Under the pieces are notes generated by a model, which was not told the origin of the DNA, made no database searches, and saw only the letters and a list, made by a program, of their open reading frames with translations. Shown piece by piece: positions 8,882-16,842 of a DNA stretch of 64,000 nt (position 1 is the first letter of the stretch; every line of letters begins with the position of its first letter). The translations under genes and the position numbers were made by a program. Source of the DNA: CAZNHL01 sp964572965 (GTDB lineage Bacteria > Bacteroidota > Bacteroidia > Cytophagales > UBA9547); contig CAZNHL010000001.1 of assembly GCA_964572965.1 (NCBI GenBank), forward strand, positions 1 to 64,000, given 5' to 3'.

Positions 8882-10009
8882 CTAATTTTCGAAAAAATGT
8901 TTGATTAAAGTACAAATCAGGCTCACCTCTTCTGTTTTTAATTCATAAAACATCGGCAAACGAACCAATCTGTCGGTATAATAATCAGCAACCGGTAATT
9001 CATCCCCATCATGTTTTAAGGCATAAAAATCAGATTTATGTAATGAAAGGTAATGAAACACAGCCAATACACCGTTTTCCTTTAAAAACGCGATAAGCTT
9101 ACTTCTCTGCTCTAAATCTTTACAAACCAAATAAAACATATGAGCATTATTGGTTGCGTATTCAGGTACTACAGGAAGTTTTATATATCCTTTAGCCTCT
9201 AAAGGTTTAAGTTGCTCATTGTACAAATCCCATAACAACTTTCTTCTGTTCTGAATGTCATCCAGGTTCTCTAATTGTGCATACAAAAATGCCGAAATAA
9301 TTTCAGAAGGAAGAAAAGAAGATCCTACATCAACCCAGCCATATTTATTTGCTTCACCTCTGAAGAATTCAGCGCGGTTGGTACCTTTTTCCCAGATAAT
9401 TTCAGCTCTTCGCTTGAAACGGTCATCATTGATTACCAGCAAACCACCTTCCCCTGCAATAATGTTCTTGGTTTCATGAAAAGAGAAGGCTGACAGATGA
9501 CCGATACTTCCTAAAGGCCTCCCTTTATAATATGAATCGATAGCCTGGGCAGCATCTTCAATAACAAACAGATTATGTTTATTTGCAATAGCCATGATTG
9601 CGTCCATGTCACAGGCAACACCTGCATAATGCACCGGAACTATTGCTTTCGTTTTAGAAGTAATTAAAACCTCTATTTTAGAAGCATCAAGATTTGGATT
9701 ACCTACTTCACTGTCAGCAAATACCAGTTTGGCACCCCTTAAAACAAAAGCATTAGCAGTAGAAACAAAAGTATAAGAAGGAACAATAACCTCATCTCCC
9801 GGCTGAATATCGATCAGCAGAGACGCCATTTCTAACGCATCTGTACAGCTTGTTGTCAACAGGCATTTATTAAATCCAAAACGTTCCTCAAAAAATGCCT
9901 GGCACTTTTTTGTAAAAAGTCCATTTCCGGAAATTTTGCCGGAATATACAGCTTGATATAAATAATGTGCTTCTTTACCGGTAAGGTATGGTTTATTGAA
10001 TGGAATCAT
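8882..10009 (-). CDS. wecE: dTDP-4-amino-4,6-dideoxygalactose transaminase
   Basis: This 375-residue PLP enzyme can be aligned from memory with E. coli WecE (RffA) along its whole length. Shared blocks include MIPFNKPYLTG, IQPGDEVIVPSYTFVSTANA, the IVPVHYAGVACDMD block and KGTNRAEFFRG. The PLP-binding lysine is K181 in SFHETKN. The enzyme converts dTDP-4-keto-6-deoxyglucose to dTDP-4-amino-4,6-dideoxygalactose with glutamate as donor, in the cytoplasm. The RmlA and RmlB enzymes that supply the substrate are not in the window and must be encoded elsewhere. It sits just upstream of the GT2 and GNAT genes, making a compact Fuc4NAc-type module. Confidence 0.92.
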   Translation of the reverse strand: MIPFNKPYLTGKEAHYLYQAVYSGKISGNGLFTKKCQAFFEERFGFNKCLLTTSCTDALEMASLLIDIQPGDEVIVPSYTFVSTANAFVLRGAKLVFADSEVGNPNLDASKIEVLITSKTKAIVPVHYAGVACDMDAIMAIANKHNLFVIEDAAQAIDSYYKGRPLGSIGHLSAFSFHETKNIIAGEGGLLVINDDRFKRRAEIIWEKGTNRAEFFRGEANKYGWVDVGSSFLPSEIISAFLYAQLENLDDIQNRRKLLWDLYNEQLKPLEAKGYIKLPVVPEYATNNAHMFYLVCKDLEQRSKLIAFLKENGVLAVFHYLSLHKSDFYALKHDGDELPVADYYTDRLVRLPMFYELKTEEVSLICTLIKHFFEN

Positions 10010-10058
10010 GTTGCTAATTTATGAAAAACCAGAGCCTTCTCTAAAATTGGCAGAATTT

Positions 10059-10549
10059 TTATTGTGTATTTTCAGGCATCATTGCCTTCACTTTAAATCC
10101 GGCAATGATGAGCAAGGTAAAAAAGGGAGTTTGAAGCAGATTTTTAAAATCCTGTGCCAACCCAATTCCAATAGCATAGGAAGGTGTTATAAAACTCAAT
10201 ATTGATAAAAATGCCAACATGCTCCACGCAAACAAATAAATTACAACAGTATTGATAACGTAGGTACGCTGCTGAAAAACAAGATAAACCGAAGAAACAG
10301 ACAGGGCAAATGGAGCAAGGAAGTAAAATGTTGCCGATAACCAGCGAGGGTCATGAGCGATGCTCACCATAAGTCCGGAAAAATCGCGAGGGTAGCTATA
10401 CTTTGAATAAAGAGTATATCGAGTCACGAAATGTAAGCCGTTATCCCAGATCAGNNNNNNNNNNGGACATAAGTCCAGCGTAAATAACCCAATACTAACC
10501 CCATACAGGTTAATAACAAAAGCAGCAGATACCGAAACCAATTGGGCAT
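10059..10549 (-). CDS. Exosortase-associated membrane protein, interrupted by an assembly gap
   Basis: The gene starts at the ATG at 10549, two bases after the exosortase stop. It reads a first membrane segment (MPNWFRYLLLLLLTCMGLV, then LGYLRWTYV) before meeting ten N at 10455-10464. Beyond the gap a different frame continues with IWDNGLHFVTRYTLYSK and two or three more hydrophobic helices, ending AMMPENTQ. The two halves are out of register because the gap length is arbitrary, so neither half alone is the protein. An unbroken reading of the right half back through the gap to a TTG at 10541 gives a false N-terminus. Small membrane proteins beside exosortases are common in Bacteroidota and are presumed partners; I do not recognise a function. 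Confidence 0.7.
10455..10464. other. Assembly gap of ten N
   Basis: Exactly ten N lie inside the exosortase-partner gene. The reading frame does not carry across, so the true gap is probably not ten bases. The real length of sequence missing is unknown. Confidence 0.97.
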
Positions 10550-10551
10550 AA

Positions 10552-11091
10552 CTACACTTTATTTACAGCTTTGGGAACGAAATATTGAATCCAAAATAAC
10601 CACATTCCAAAAATACAGGCATAAACCAAAACGGTAAAAGTATACTTATGATTAAAAGCAAGGTATTGGGGCGCATTAATTTTTATCAGACATAAGGCCA
10701 AAACTCTTAGTGCATTAATGATAAATATTACTACACTTCCGACCAACATCACTTTACACTTATCCTTGAGAAGACCGGGAGTAGCTATAATAAAACCAAT
10801 AAAAAGCGGATACAACACCTGCCCATTACATGCCGGTACCATTTGCAATAACTTTTTGCTCCCATTGTAAAAATAGTGCAATTCGTTCATGAACTTATAA
10901 CCCGCATCGTAACCCATAAGTCTAAGCCCCCATACCACTACTTCTGTAGTGGCGCGGCCCAATATGAAATCCAAAGTGCCATTTTGCCTTAAATATAAAT
11001 CATAAATTATAAACCAAGCCAAATAACATAACATCGAGATCAGGATGAAACGATAAAAAAAATTAGTCTTGATGTTTTCCCAAAACTTCAT
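10552..11091 (-). CDS. Exosortase family cysteine protease/transpeptidase
   Basis: A 179-residue polytopic membrane protein with about five hydrophobic helices. Three residues match the exosortase triad in position and context: C88 in VPACNGQVLYPLF, R129 in INALRVLAL and H148 in FNHKYTF. Exosortases recognise short C-terminal sorting tags (PEP-CTERM and relatives), cleave them and are thought to attach the protein to a surface glycan. They typically occur beside exopolysaccharide genes, as here. The length is that of the short Bacteroidota forms; I cannot assign the subfamily with certainty. It is the first gene of the minus-strand arm, divergent from the Wzm gene, and its stop is two bases before its membrane partner. 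No obvious tagged substrate is encoded in the window. Confidence 0.8.
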   Translation of the reverse strand: MKFWENIKTNFFYRFILISMLCYLAWFIIYDLYLRQNGTLDFILGRATTEVVVWGLRLMGYDAGYKFMNELHYFYNGSKKLLQMVPACNGQVLYPLFIGFIIATPGLLKDKCKVMLVGSVVIFIINALRVLALCLIKINAPQYLAFNHKYTFTVLVYACIFGMWLFWIQYFVPKAVNKV

Positions 11092-11110
11092 GAGGAGAAT
11101 AATTTATAAA

Positions 11111-11142
11111 TTGCCGTAATATTGTGTTTTTTCCTAAATTTG
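11111..11142 (+). promoter_or_regulatory. Candidate promoter for the plus-strand glycan operon
   Basis: TTG (11111-11113), 21 bases, then TAAATTTG (11135-11142) matches the looser Bacteroidota consensus TTG-N17-23-TAnnTTTG. A start near 11149 leaves about 23 bases to the Wzm ATG at 11172. On the opposite strand a TAATTTTG box at 11157-11164 could serve the exosortase operon, but it lacks a TTG at the right distance. Confidence 0.55.
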
Positions 11143-11171
11143 TACAAACACATTACCAAAATTATAAAATA

Positions 11172-12032
11172 ATGAACAATAATACAGCTTCTCAGGATTG
11201 GGATCTGATCATTGAACCTAAACGTTCTCTTTTAGCTCTTAACCTAAAGGAAGTATGGAAATATAAAGATTTACTACTACTTTTTGTAAAACGCGATATT
11301 ACTACTGTTTACAAGCAAACTGTACTTGGACCTCTTTGGTTTTTTATCCAACCTATTCTTACCTCAATTACTTATGTGATAGTATTTAGTAAGATAGCTC
11401 ACTTGAGTACTGCCGGCATGCCCCAAATTCTTTTCTACTTATCGGGAGTTTCACTTTGGACTTATTTTACAACCTGCTTATCTAGTTCTTCAACGACTTT
11501 TACCTCCAATGCTGCAATTTTCGGAAAAGTATATTTCCCCAGACTGGTTTCTCCCCTATCAGTAGTCGCATCCAATGTCATTAAATTTGCCATTCAATTA
11601 TTGCCATTAATACTTTGTTATATCTATTTCGTATTGGATGGTGCAGAAATACGCCCTAATGTCACATTTTTACTTTTCCCAATACTTTTGTTAATTGCCG
11701 GCCTGCTAGGCATGGCTATTGGACTCATTGTTAGTGCATTAACTACAAAATACCGCGATTTAAGTTTTGTTGTAAACGTTTTAATGCAGGTATTAATGTA
11801 TGCCTCAACCGTACTTTATCCTCAAGAGGTAATAACGAATGAATTCATAAAAACATTAGTCCAGTTAAACCCAATGACTTGGATAATTGATGCTTTCCGT
11901 TTTAGCGTTTTTGGAGTTGGAGAAATGGCTTGGGGAGGGATACTTTATAGTGTTATTGTAACAATGATTACACTATTAGGAGGGATAATCATTTTCAACC
12001 AAGTTGAAAAAACTTTTGTAGACACAGTTTAA
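11172..12032 (+). CDS. wzm: ABC-2 polysaccharide export permease (Wzm)
   Basis: The 286-residue protein has six hydrophobic helices and the ABC-2 permease layout of Wzm/KpsM/TagG. An amphipathic start (LKEVWKYKDLLLLFVKRDI) precedes the first helix, and a motif TTKYRDLSFVV lies before the last helices. With the ATPase encoded 36 bases downstream it would move an undecaprenyl-linked glycan from the cytoplasm to the periplasm. I chose the ATG at 11172 over an upstream start at 11124 because the family begins near this point and the -7 box at 11135-11142 lies between the two. It is the first gene of the long plus-strand unit. Confidence 0.9.
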   Translation: MNNNTASQDWDLIIEPKRSLLALNLKEVWKYKDLLLLFVKRDITTVYKQTVLGPLWFFIQPILTSITYVIVFSKIAHLSTAGMPQILFYLSGVSLWTYFTTCLSSSSTTFTSNAAIFGKVYFPRLVSPLSVVASNVIKFAIQLLPLILCYIYFVLDGAEIRPNVTFLLFPILLLIAGLLGMAIGLIVSALTTKYRDLSFVVNVLMQVLMYASTVLYPQEVITNEFIKTLVQLNPMTWIIDAFRFSVFGVGEMAWGGILYSVIVTMITLLGGIIIFNQVEKTFVDTV

Positions 12033-12068
12033 TTTATCGTGTAGTTTTGTTACACAGAACAGTTATAT

Positions 12069-13349
12069 ATGAGTAAGCCTGTAATTGTAGTAGAAAATGT
12101 TTCAAAAATGTACCGTCTTGGCTCAATTGGAACAGGGGCATTCGGGCATGATCTGAACCGTTTCTGGCATAAAATCCGAGGAAAAGAAGATCCATATTTA
12201 AAAATCGGAGTAACCAACGACAGAACTACCCAGGACGATTCTGAATATGTATGGGCCCTTAGAGACATTAATTTTGAAGTAACTCAAGGAGAAGTTCTGG
12301 GAATTATTGGGAGAAATGGTGCAGGGAAATCCACCTTACTTAAACTTTTAAGCAGAACAACAACACCTACTACAGGTTCAATTAAAGCAAAAGGAAGAAT
12401 TGCTTCATTACTTGAAGTTGGAACAGGGTTTCATCCAGACTTAACCGGCAGAGATAACATCTATTTGAATGGAGCTATCTTGGGAATGAGCAAGGCAGAA
12501 ATTAAAACCAAGTTCGATGAGATTGTTGCTTTCTCCGGAGTGGAACGATATATTGACACGCCTGTTAAAAGATATTCTTCTGGTATGTATGTACGCCTTG
12601 CCTTTGGTGTAGCAGCACATCTTGAATCTGAAATACTAATCATTGATGAAGTGTTGGCTGTTGGTGACGCTGAATTTCAGAAAAAAGCCATCGGTAAAAT
12701 GCAGGACGTGGCAACCGGACAAGGCAGAACAGTCCTTTTTGTAAGTCATAATATGGCTGCCGTAAGGCGTCTTTGTACCAGCAGCATATTAATGAGAAAT
12801 GGTACTGTGGAAAGTATCGGGTCGATAGAAAAAATTACTGATCTTTATTTAAAATATAGTGATGCCGGTGCATCCAGGGTATTTACTCCCAAGGACTCTG
12901 GTAAATACCCTTTAACAATAGAGAGCGTTTCTGTTGTTATTGACGGGAAAAATGAAAATCAAATTATTGACTTGAATGACCGGATAAAAATTCGTGTCGA
13001 GTACCAAGTCAATGTCGATGATCTAAGAGGCAGCAATATAATGTTTGGCTTAAGTAAAGAAAATATCGTTCTTTTCAAAAGCTGGGATGTTGATATGGCC
13101 GAGTACCTGTTAAATGGCAGGGAAAAAGGAACATATGTAGCCGAATTTTTCCTACCTGACTATTTAGGTATAGGTAGGTACAGTATTATGATAGGTAGTG
13201 GTAAAGCTGGTGTCGGAGCTTATAAAAACTATGAAGACTGTCTGGTTTTTGATATTGATAATGTAACCGATGACGGCTCCAGTAAAAGTTTTACTAGAGG
13301 AGGCATGCTCAAAACTACCCTTGAATGGAATTTAGAAAAAAGAAAATAG
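12069..13349 (+). CDS. wzt: ABC transporter ATPase with C-terminal glycan-binding-type domain (Wzt)
   Basis: This 426-residue protein has the nucleotide-binding domain in residues 1-265: Walker A GRNGAGKST (81-89), the signature SSGMYVRL (170-177) and Walker B ILIIDEV (189-195). The extra 160 residues at the C-terminus fit the Wzt-C beta-sandwich domain. In Wzt proteins that recognise a chemical cap on the O-antigen, this domain binds the modified chain end before export. Its presence suggests that the exported polymer carries a terminal cap, for which the downstream nonulosonate, acetyl or other modifying genes are candidates. It pairs with the Wzm permease directly upstream. Confidence 0.92.
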   Translation: MSKPVIVVENVSKMYRLGSIGTGAFGHDLNRFWHKIRGKEDPYLKIGVTNDRTTQDDSEYVWALRDINFEVTQGEVLGIIGRNGAGKSTLLKLLSRTTTPTTGSIKAKGRIASLLEVGTGFHPDLTGRDNIYLNGAILGMSKAEIKTKFDEIVAFSGVERYIDTPVKRYSSGMYVRLAFGVAAHLESEILIIDEVLAVGDAEFQKKAIGKMQDVATGQGRTVLFVSHNMAAVRRLCTSSILMRNGTVESIGSIEKITDLYLKYSDAGASRVFTPKDSGKYPLTIESVSVVIDGKNENQIIDLNDRIKIRVEYQVNVDDLRGSNIMFGLSKENIVLFKSWDVDMAEYLLNGREKGTYVAEFFLPDYLGIGRYSIMIGSGKAGVGAYKNYEDCLVFDIDNVTDDGSSKSFTRGGMLKTTLEWNLEKRK

Positions 13350-13361
13350 CTTAACAATTAT

Positions 13362-14234
13362 ATGAACAAGCCAAAAATAATAGCAGAGATAGGTTGTAAT
13401 CACAAAGGTGATATGCAAATAGCTAAAGAATTAATACAAACTGCAGCCCTTTTCTGCAAAGCTGATGTTGCGAAATTCCAAAAGCGTAATAACAAAGAAT
13501 TGTTGACGGTTGAAGAATACAACACCCCTCACCCAAATCCTGCAAACTCTTATGGAGACACCTATGGTTCACACAGAGAATTTTTAGAATTTGATATGGA
13601 CCAGCATAAACAGTTAAAAGCCTGGTGCGAAGAATTCAATGTAGAGTATTCAACTTCAGTTTGGGATGTAACATCAGCAAAAGAAGTAGTTGCCCTTGCT
13701 CCAAAACTTATTAAAGTTCCATCGGCATGTAATTTGAATAAACCTATGCTGGAGTATTTGGCGGACCATTATGAAGGCGAAATTCACCTTTCTTTTGGGA
13801 TGACAAAAATTGAAGAAGAGGAAAAAATTGTCGGCTTTTTTGAATCTAAGCAAAGAGCTAAAGACTTAGTAATCTATAGTTGTACTTCCGGGTATCCGGT
13901 ACCATTTGAAGATATTTCTTTATTAGAAATATCTCGTCTTCGAGAATCCTTTAAATCAAGAGTCAAGTCTATCGGGTTTTCAGGTCATCATTTAGGTATT
14001 GCTGTCGATTCTGCAGCAGTTGCCTTAGGTGCTGAATGGATTGAACGTCATTTCACATTAGACAGAACATGGAAAGGTACTGACCATGCAGCCTCTTTAG
14101 AACCAGATGGATTAAGAAAGCTCGTAAGAGATTGTGCAGCTGTATATAAAGCCCTAACCTACAAAGAAAGGGAAATACTTAGTATTGAGGAAGTACAGCG
14201 TGCCAAACTAAAGAAAAACCAAATTAAGTGGTAA
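13362..14234 (+). CDS. NeuB-family nonulosonate synthase lacking the SAF/AFP domain
   Basis: The protein matches the sialic acid synthase family in its catalytic barrel. Landmarks are IAEIGCNHKGD at residues 7-17, the VAKFQKR segment, KVPSACN, CTSGYP, and a late block IGFSGHHLGI...IERHFTLDRTWKGTDHAASLEP. Such enzymes condense PEP with an N-acylated or neutral hexose (or its 6-phosphate) to make a nine-carbon 2-keto-3-deoxy acid. At 290 residues it stops where the barrel ends; E. coli NeuB is about 346 residues and has a C-terminal antifreeze-like (SAF) domain that closes the active site. The next gene begins ten bases on, so the domain has not been split into a separate frame. No sugar 2-epimerase (NeuC) is beside it. 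Sialic acid, KDN and related products are all possible. Confidence 0.85.
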   Translation: MNKPKIIAEIGCNHKGDMQIAKELIQTAALFCKADVAKFQKRNNKELLTVEEYNTPHPNPANSYGDTYGSHREFLEFDMDQHKQLKAWCEEFNVEYSTSVWDVTSAKEVVALAPKLIKVPSACNLNKPMLEYLADHYEGEIHLSFGMTKIEEEEKIVGFFESKQRAKDLVIYSCTSGYPVPFEDISLLEISRLRESFKSRVKSIGFSGHHLGIAVDSAAVALGAEWIERHFTLDRTWKGTDHAASLEPDGLRKLVRDCAAVYKALTYKEREILSIEEVQRAKLKKNQIKW

Positions 14235-14243
14235 TAAGACAAT

Positions 14244-15407
14244 ATGGCTACAATAGCATTCATTCCTGTAAGAGGAGGCAGTAAATCTATTCCACTAAAA
14301 AACATCAAACTGTTTTGTGGTAAACCTCTTATCTATTGGAATCTCTCAGCACTTGAAGAAACTACAGCTGTAGATAAAGTTATTGTAGCCACTGACTCTG
14401 ATGAAATTGAAAGCACAACAATGGGCTTCAATTTCTCTAAAGTATCAGTCTATAGAAGATCGGCAGAAAATGCACAAGATACCTCAAGTACAGAAAGCGT
14501 AATGCTTGAATACTTGTCAATGTCTGATATCAACGAAAATGATATTTTTCTTCTGGTACAGGCTACCTCTCCCCTGACTCAAACGAAAGATTTCGAATCT
14601 GCACTGACACAATATCATAGTTCTACCTTAGATTCTCTTTTGACCTGTGTAAGATTCAAGAGATTTCTATGGAATACAGACGGTACATCTAAAAATTATG
14701 ATTATAAAAACCGACTCAGAAGACAGGATTTCCCAGGAGAATTAATGGAAAATGGGGCTTTTTATATAAATAAAGTCGCCAATATCAAAAGAGATAAAAA
14801 CCGCTTATCTGGTAAAATCGGGATCCATGAAATGCCAGAATTTACCGCTATAGAAATAGACGAGCCTGATGACTGGACAATTGCCGAAAGCCTTATGAGA
14901 AAACACTGCTTACATACAAGCAGGTTCTCTTCGATCAAATTGTTTCTTACTGATATCGACGGTGTTTTAACAGACGCCGGGATGTATTATAGCGAAGCCG
15001 GCGATGAATTAAAAAAATTTAATACACGTGATGGTCAAGGATTGCAATCGCTAAGACAAAAAGGCATCAAAACAGGTATTATTACCTCTGAAAACACCAA
15101 AATAGCAGAAAGGAGAGCCCAAAAACTAAAAGTAGATTATCTGTATCAAGGCAAAAGAGAAGGTGGGAAATTAGAAGCTGCTAAAGAAATTTGCAAGAAA
15201 GAAGGTCTTCGTTTAGAAGAGGTTGCTTATATTGGTGATGATGTAAATTGCTTTGACTTGTTGATGAGCGTAGGCGCAGCAGCCTGTCCTGCGGATGCTG
15301 TAGACCAGATAAAAAATATTCCCGGAATATATCAACTATCAAAAAATGGCGGTGAAGGAGTCGTTAGAGAATGGATAGATATGATTTTGAATGAAATCGG
15401 CTACTAA
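14244..15407 (+). CDS. Fused CMP-nonulosonate synthetase and KdsC-like HAD phosphatase
   Basis: Two domains are joined in 387 residues. Residues 1-225 are an acylneuraminate cytidylyltransferase: the CTP-binding motif RGGSKSIPLKN (10-20), VQATSPLT (105-112) and the conserved EIDEPDDW. Residues 228-387 are a HAD phosphatase of the KDO-8-phosphate phosphatase type, with the nucleophile motif TDIDGVLTD (236-244), a TSENT motif and the metal motif IGDDVN. The fusion suggests that the synthase upstream makes a 9-phosphate, which the C-terminal domain dephosphorylates and the N-terminal domain then activates with CTP. Vertebrate CMP-sialate synthetase has the same domain order, and a Bacteroides KDN pathway uses comparable activities. 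Located ten bases after the synthase, it completes a route to a CMP-sugar donor. Confidence 0.88.
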   Translation: MATIAFIPVRGGSKSIPLKNIKLFCGKPLIYWNLSALEETTAVDKVIVATDSDEIESTTMGFNFSKVSVYRRSAENAQDTSSTESVMLEYLSMSDINENDIFLLVQATSPLTQTKDFESALTQYHSSTLDSLLTCVRFKRFLWNTDGTSKNYDYKNRLRRQDFPGELMENGAFYINKVANIKRDKNRLSGKIGIHEMPEFTAIEIDEPDDWTIAESLMRKHCLHTSRFSSIKLFLTDIDGVLTDAGMYYSEAGDELKKFNTRDGQGLQSLRQKGIKTGIITSENTKIAERRAQKLKVDYLYQGKREGGKLEAAKEICKKEGLRLEEVAYIGDDVNCFDLLMSVGAAACPADAVDQIKNIPGIYQLSKNGGEGVVREWIDMILNEIGY

Positions 15408-15418
15408 AACAGCAACTT

Positions 15419-16789
15419 ATGTTTTCTACAAGAAGGGAATATATTCAAGAGCTGAATAAGCTTCATGAGAAAGCGTTTCCCAAAATAAAAAAATTATGGG
15501 GGTTTAATCCCTGGTTCATTATACAAATACAAATCGGCTATTATTTTCATTTGATTTTTAATCAAAAAACTGATTTTGAGTATTACAAGACACTTCCCCC
15601 AAAACTGTCTAAATCCGTCTCTCTCAGAGACCTTTACAGACTAATTGTATATAAATACCGACTACAGAAATTAAAATATAGGATTAAGAATGCTTTTGCA
15701 GGAAAAACCCTCCTGATTGGCTATAAGAGACATAATAAAAGCGACGTCTATAATATCTATTTACATTCTTATATTGATTCATTCCTAAATGGTGATTCGT
15801 CAAACTGTACATTTTTATATCTTGACCAACCATTTGAAAACAATGATATACTACAGAACTACTATACTCTATTAGTTACATATAAGGCTTTACTATTTGA
15901 CTTTAATAACACCTTAAACCCTTTCAGCTTAAAAAATAATCAAGCCAATGCTGAATTAATTAGTAATCATCTTACCCATTTAGAATTTATAGATACCAAC
16001 ATTACAGAAGTATTGGTATTTAACAATACGAAAGAAAACCAGCTTTACTACACGATATTTAAAAGTCTCTTTAAAAATACAGCACCAGATAAAGTATGGC
16101 TCTACTGCTACTATGACAATAGAGTTAGCGCATTGCTAAGAGCCTCCAATAAATTAAATATTCCAACAAACGAGTATCAACACAGCGCTATATCAGATAA
16201 TCATTTCGCATACACACACTGGCCCCATGTTGACTTTTACTCCTCTTTCTTTCCTCAAACATTTAATGTCTGGAATGAAATAGATAGAAACTTAGTCTTA
16301 AAAAATTTTCAAACAAATAACTACCGGCCTAATATTGAGGTTGTTGGAAATCTCTTTTTAAATATTCAGAGAAAAGAATTGAAACAACACACCAAGGAGG
16401 AAAGGAAAAATAAAATCCTGATTTGTCTCCAGGGTCAGTGGGTTCCTGAATTTATTGAAAAAGCTATTTCTGAGGATTCTTCTCATGAATGGTATATCAG
16501 GCTTCACCCCAGATATCCAGAAGACAAAGCAAAATTAATAGCCTTCAAAAGTAAATATCCTGAAAAAATAAAAGTTGATGAAGCGAACAACACCGGTTTA
16601 TATCAATTACTGGAAAGTGTCTCAGCTTTATTGACAGCCTTTTCAGGAACAGCGCTGGAAGCCTATGAACTTAATGTAAAAGTTGTAATATTTGGCGAAG
16701 AAGGTTATTTATCTTACGAAAACTATATCAAAGAAGGAGCCTTTGCATTTGTCAAAAACGAACATGAGCTTTTACAAAGTATTAAATAG
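15419..16789 (+). CDS. Unrecognised protein, candidate CMP-nonulosonate transferase
   Basis: I do not recognise this 456-residue protein as a member of a named family. It has no signal peptide or clear membrane helix. The second half looks like a GT-B glycosyltransferase: NEYQHSAISDNHFAY near residue 252 resembles the acceptor-side EYQHG loop of several capsule transferases. Near the C-terminus WYIRLHPRYPEDK and then LLTAFSGTALEAYELN resemble the nucleotide-binding half of polysialyl/KDO-type transferases. It starts 11 bases after the fused CMP-sugar synthetase, so using that CMP-sugar as donor is the simplest idea. This is inference from context and loose similarity only; a structural role in export is not excluded. 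Confidence 0.55.
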   Translation: MFSTRREYIQELNKLHEKAFPKIKKLWGFNPWFIIQIQIGYYFHLIFNQKTDFEYYKTLPPKLSKSVSLRDLYRLIVYKYRLQKLKYRIKNAFAGKTLLIGYKRHNKSDVYNIYLHSYIDSFLNGDSSNCTFLYLDQPFENNDILQNYYTLLVTYKALLFDFNNTLNPFSLKNNQANAELISNHLTHLEFIDTNITEVLVFNNTKENQLYYTIFKSLFKNTAPDKVWLYCYYDNRVSALLRASNKLNIPTNEYQHSAISDNHFAYTHWPHVDFYSSFFPQTFNVWNEIDRNLVLKNFQTNNYRPNIEVVGNLFLNIQRKELKQHTKEERKNKILICLQGQWVPEFIEKAISEDSSHEWYIRLHPRYPEDKAKLIAFKSKYPEKIKVDEANNTGLYQLLESVSALLTAFSGTALEAYELNVKVVIFGEEGYLSYENYIKEGAFAFVKNEHELLQSIK

Positions 16790-16842
16790 CGTATACCCAC
16801 TTCTCTATCTATACATTGTGTATAACAATTAACTAAAGAAAC

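Noticed and set aside
16809..16823. Inverted repeat TATACA/TGTATA before the acetyltransferase at 16843.
   Set aside because: Short, A+T-rich, and between closely spaced operon genes; no sign of promoter spacing.
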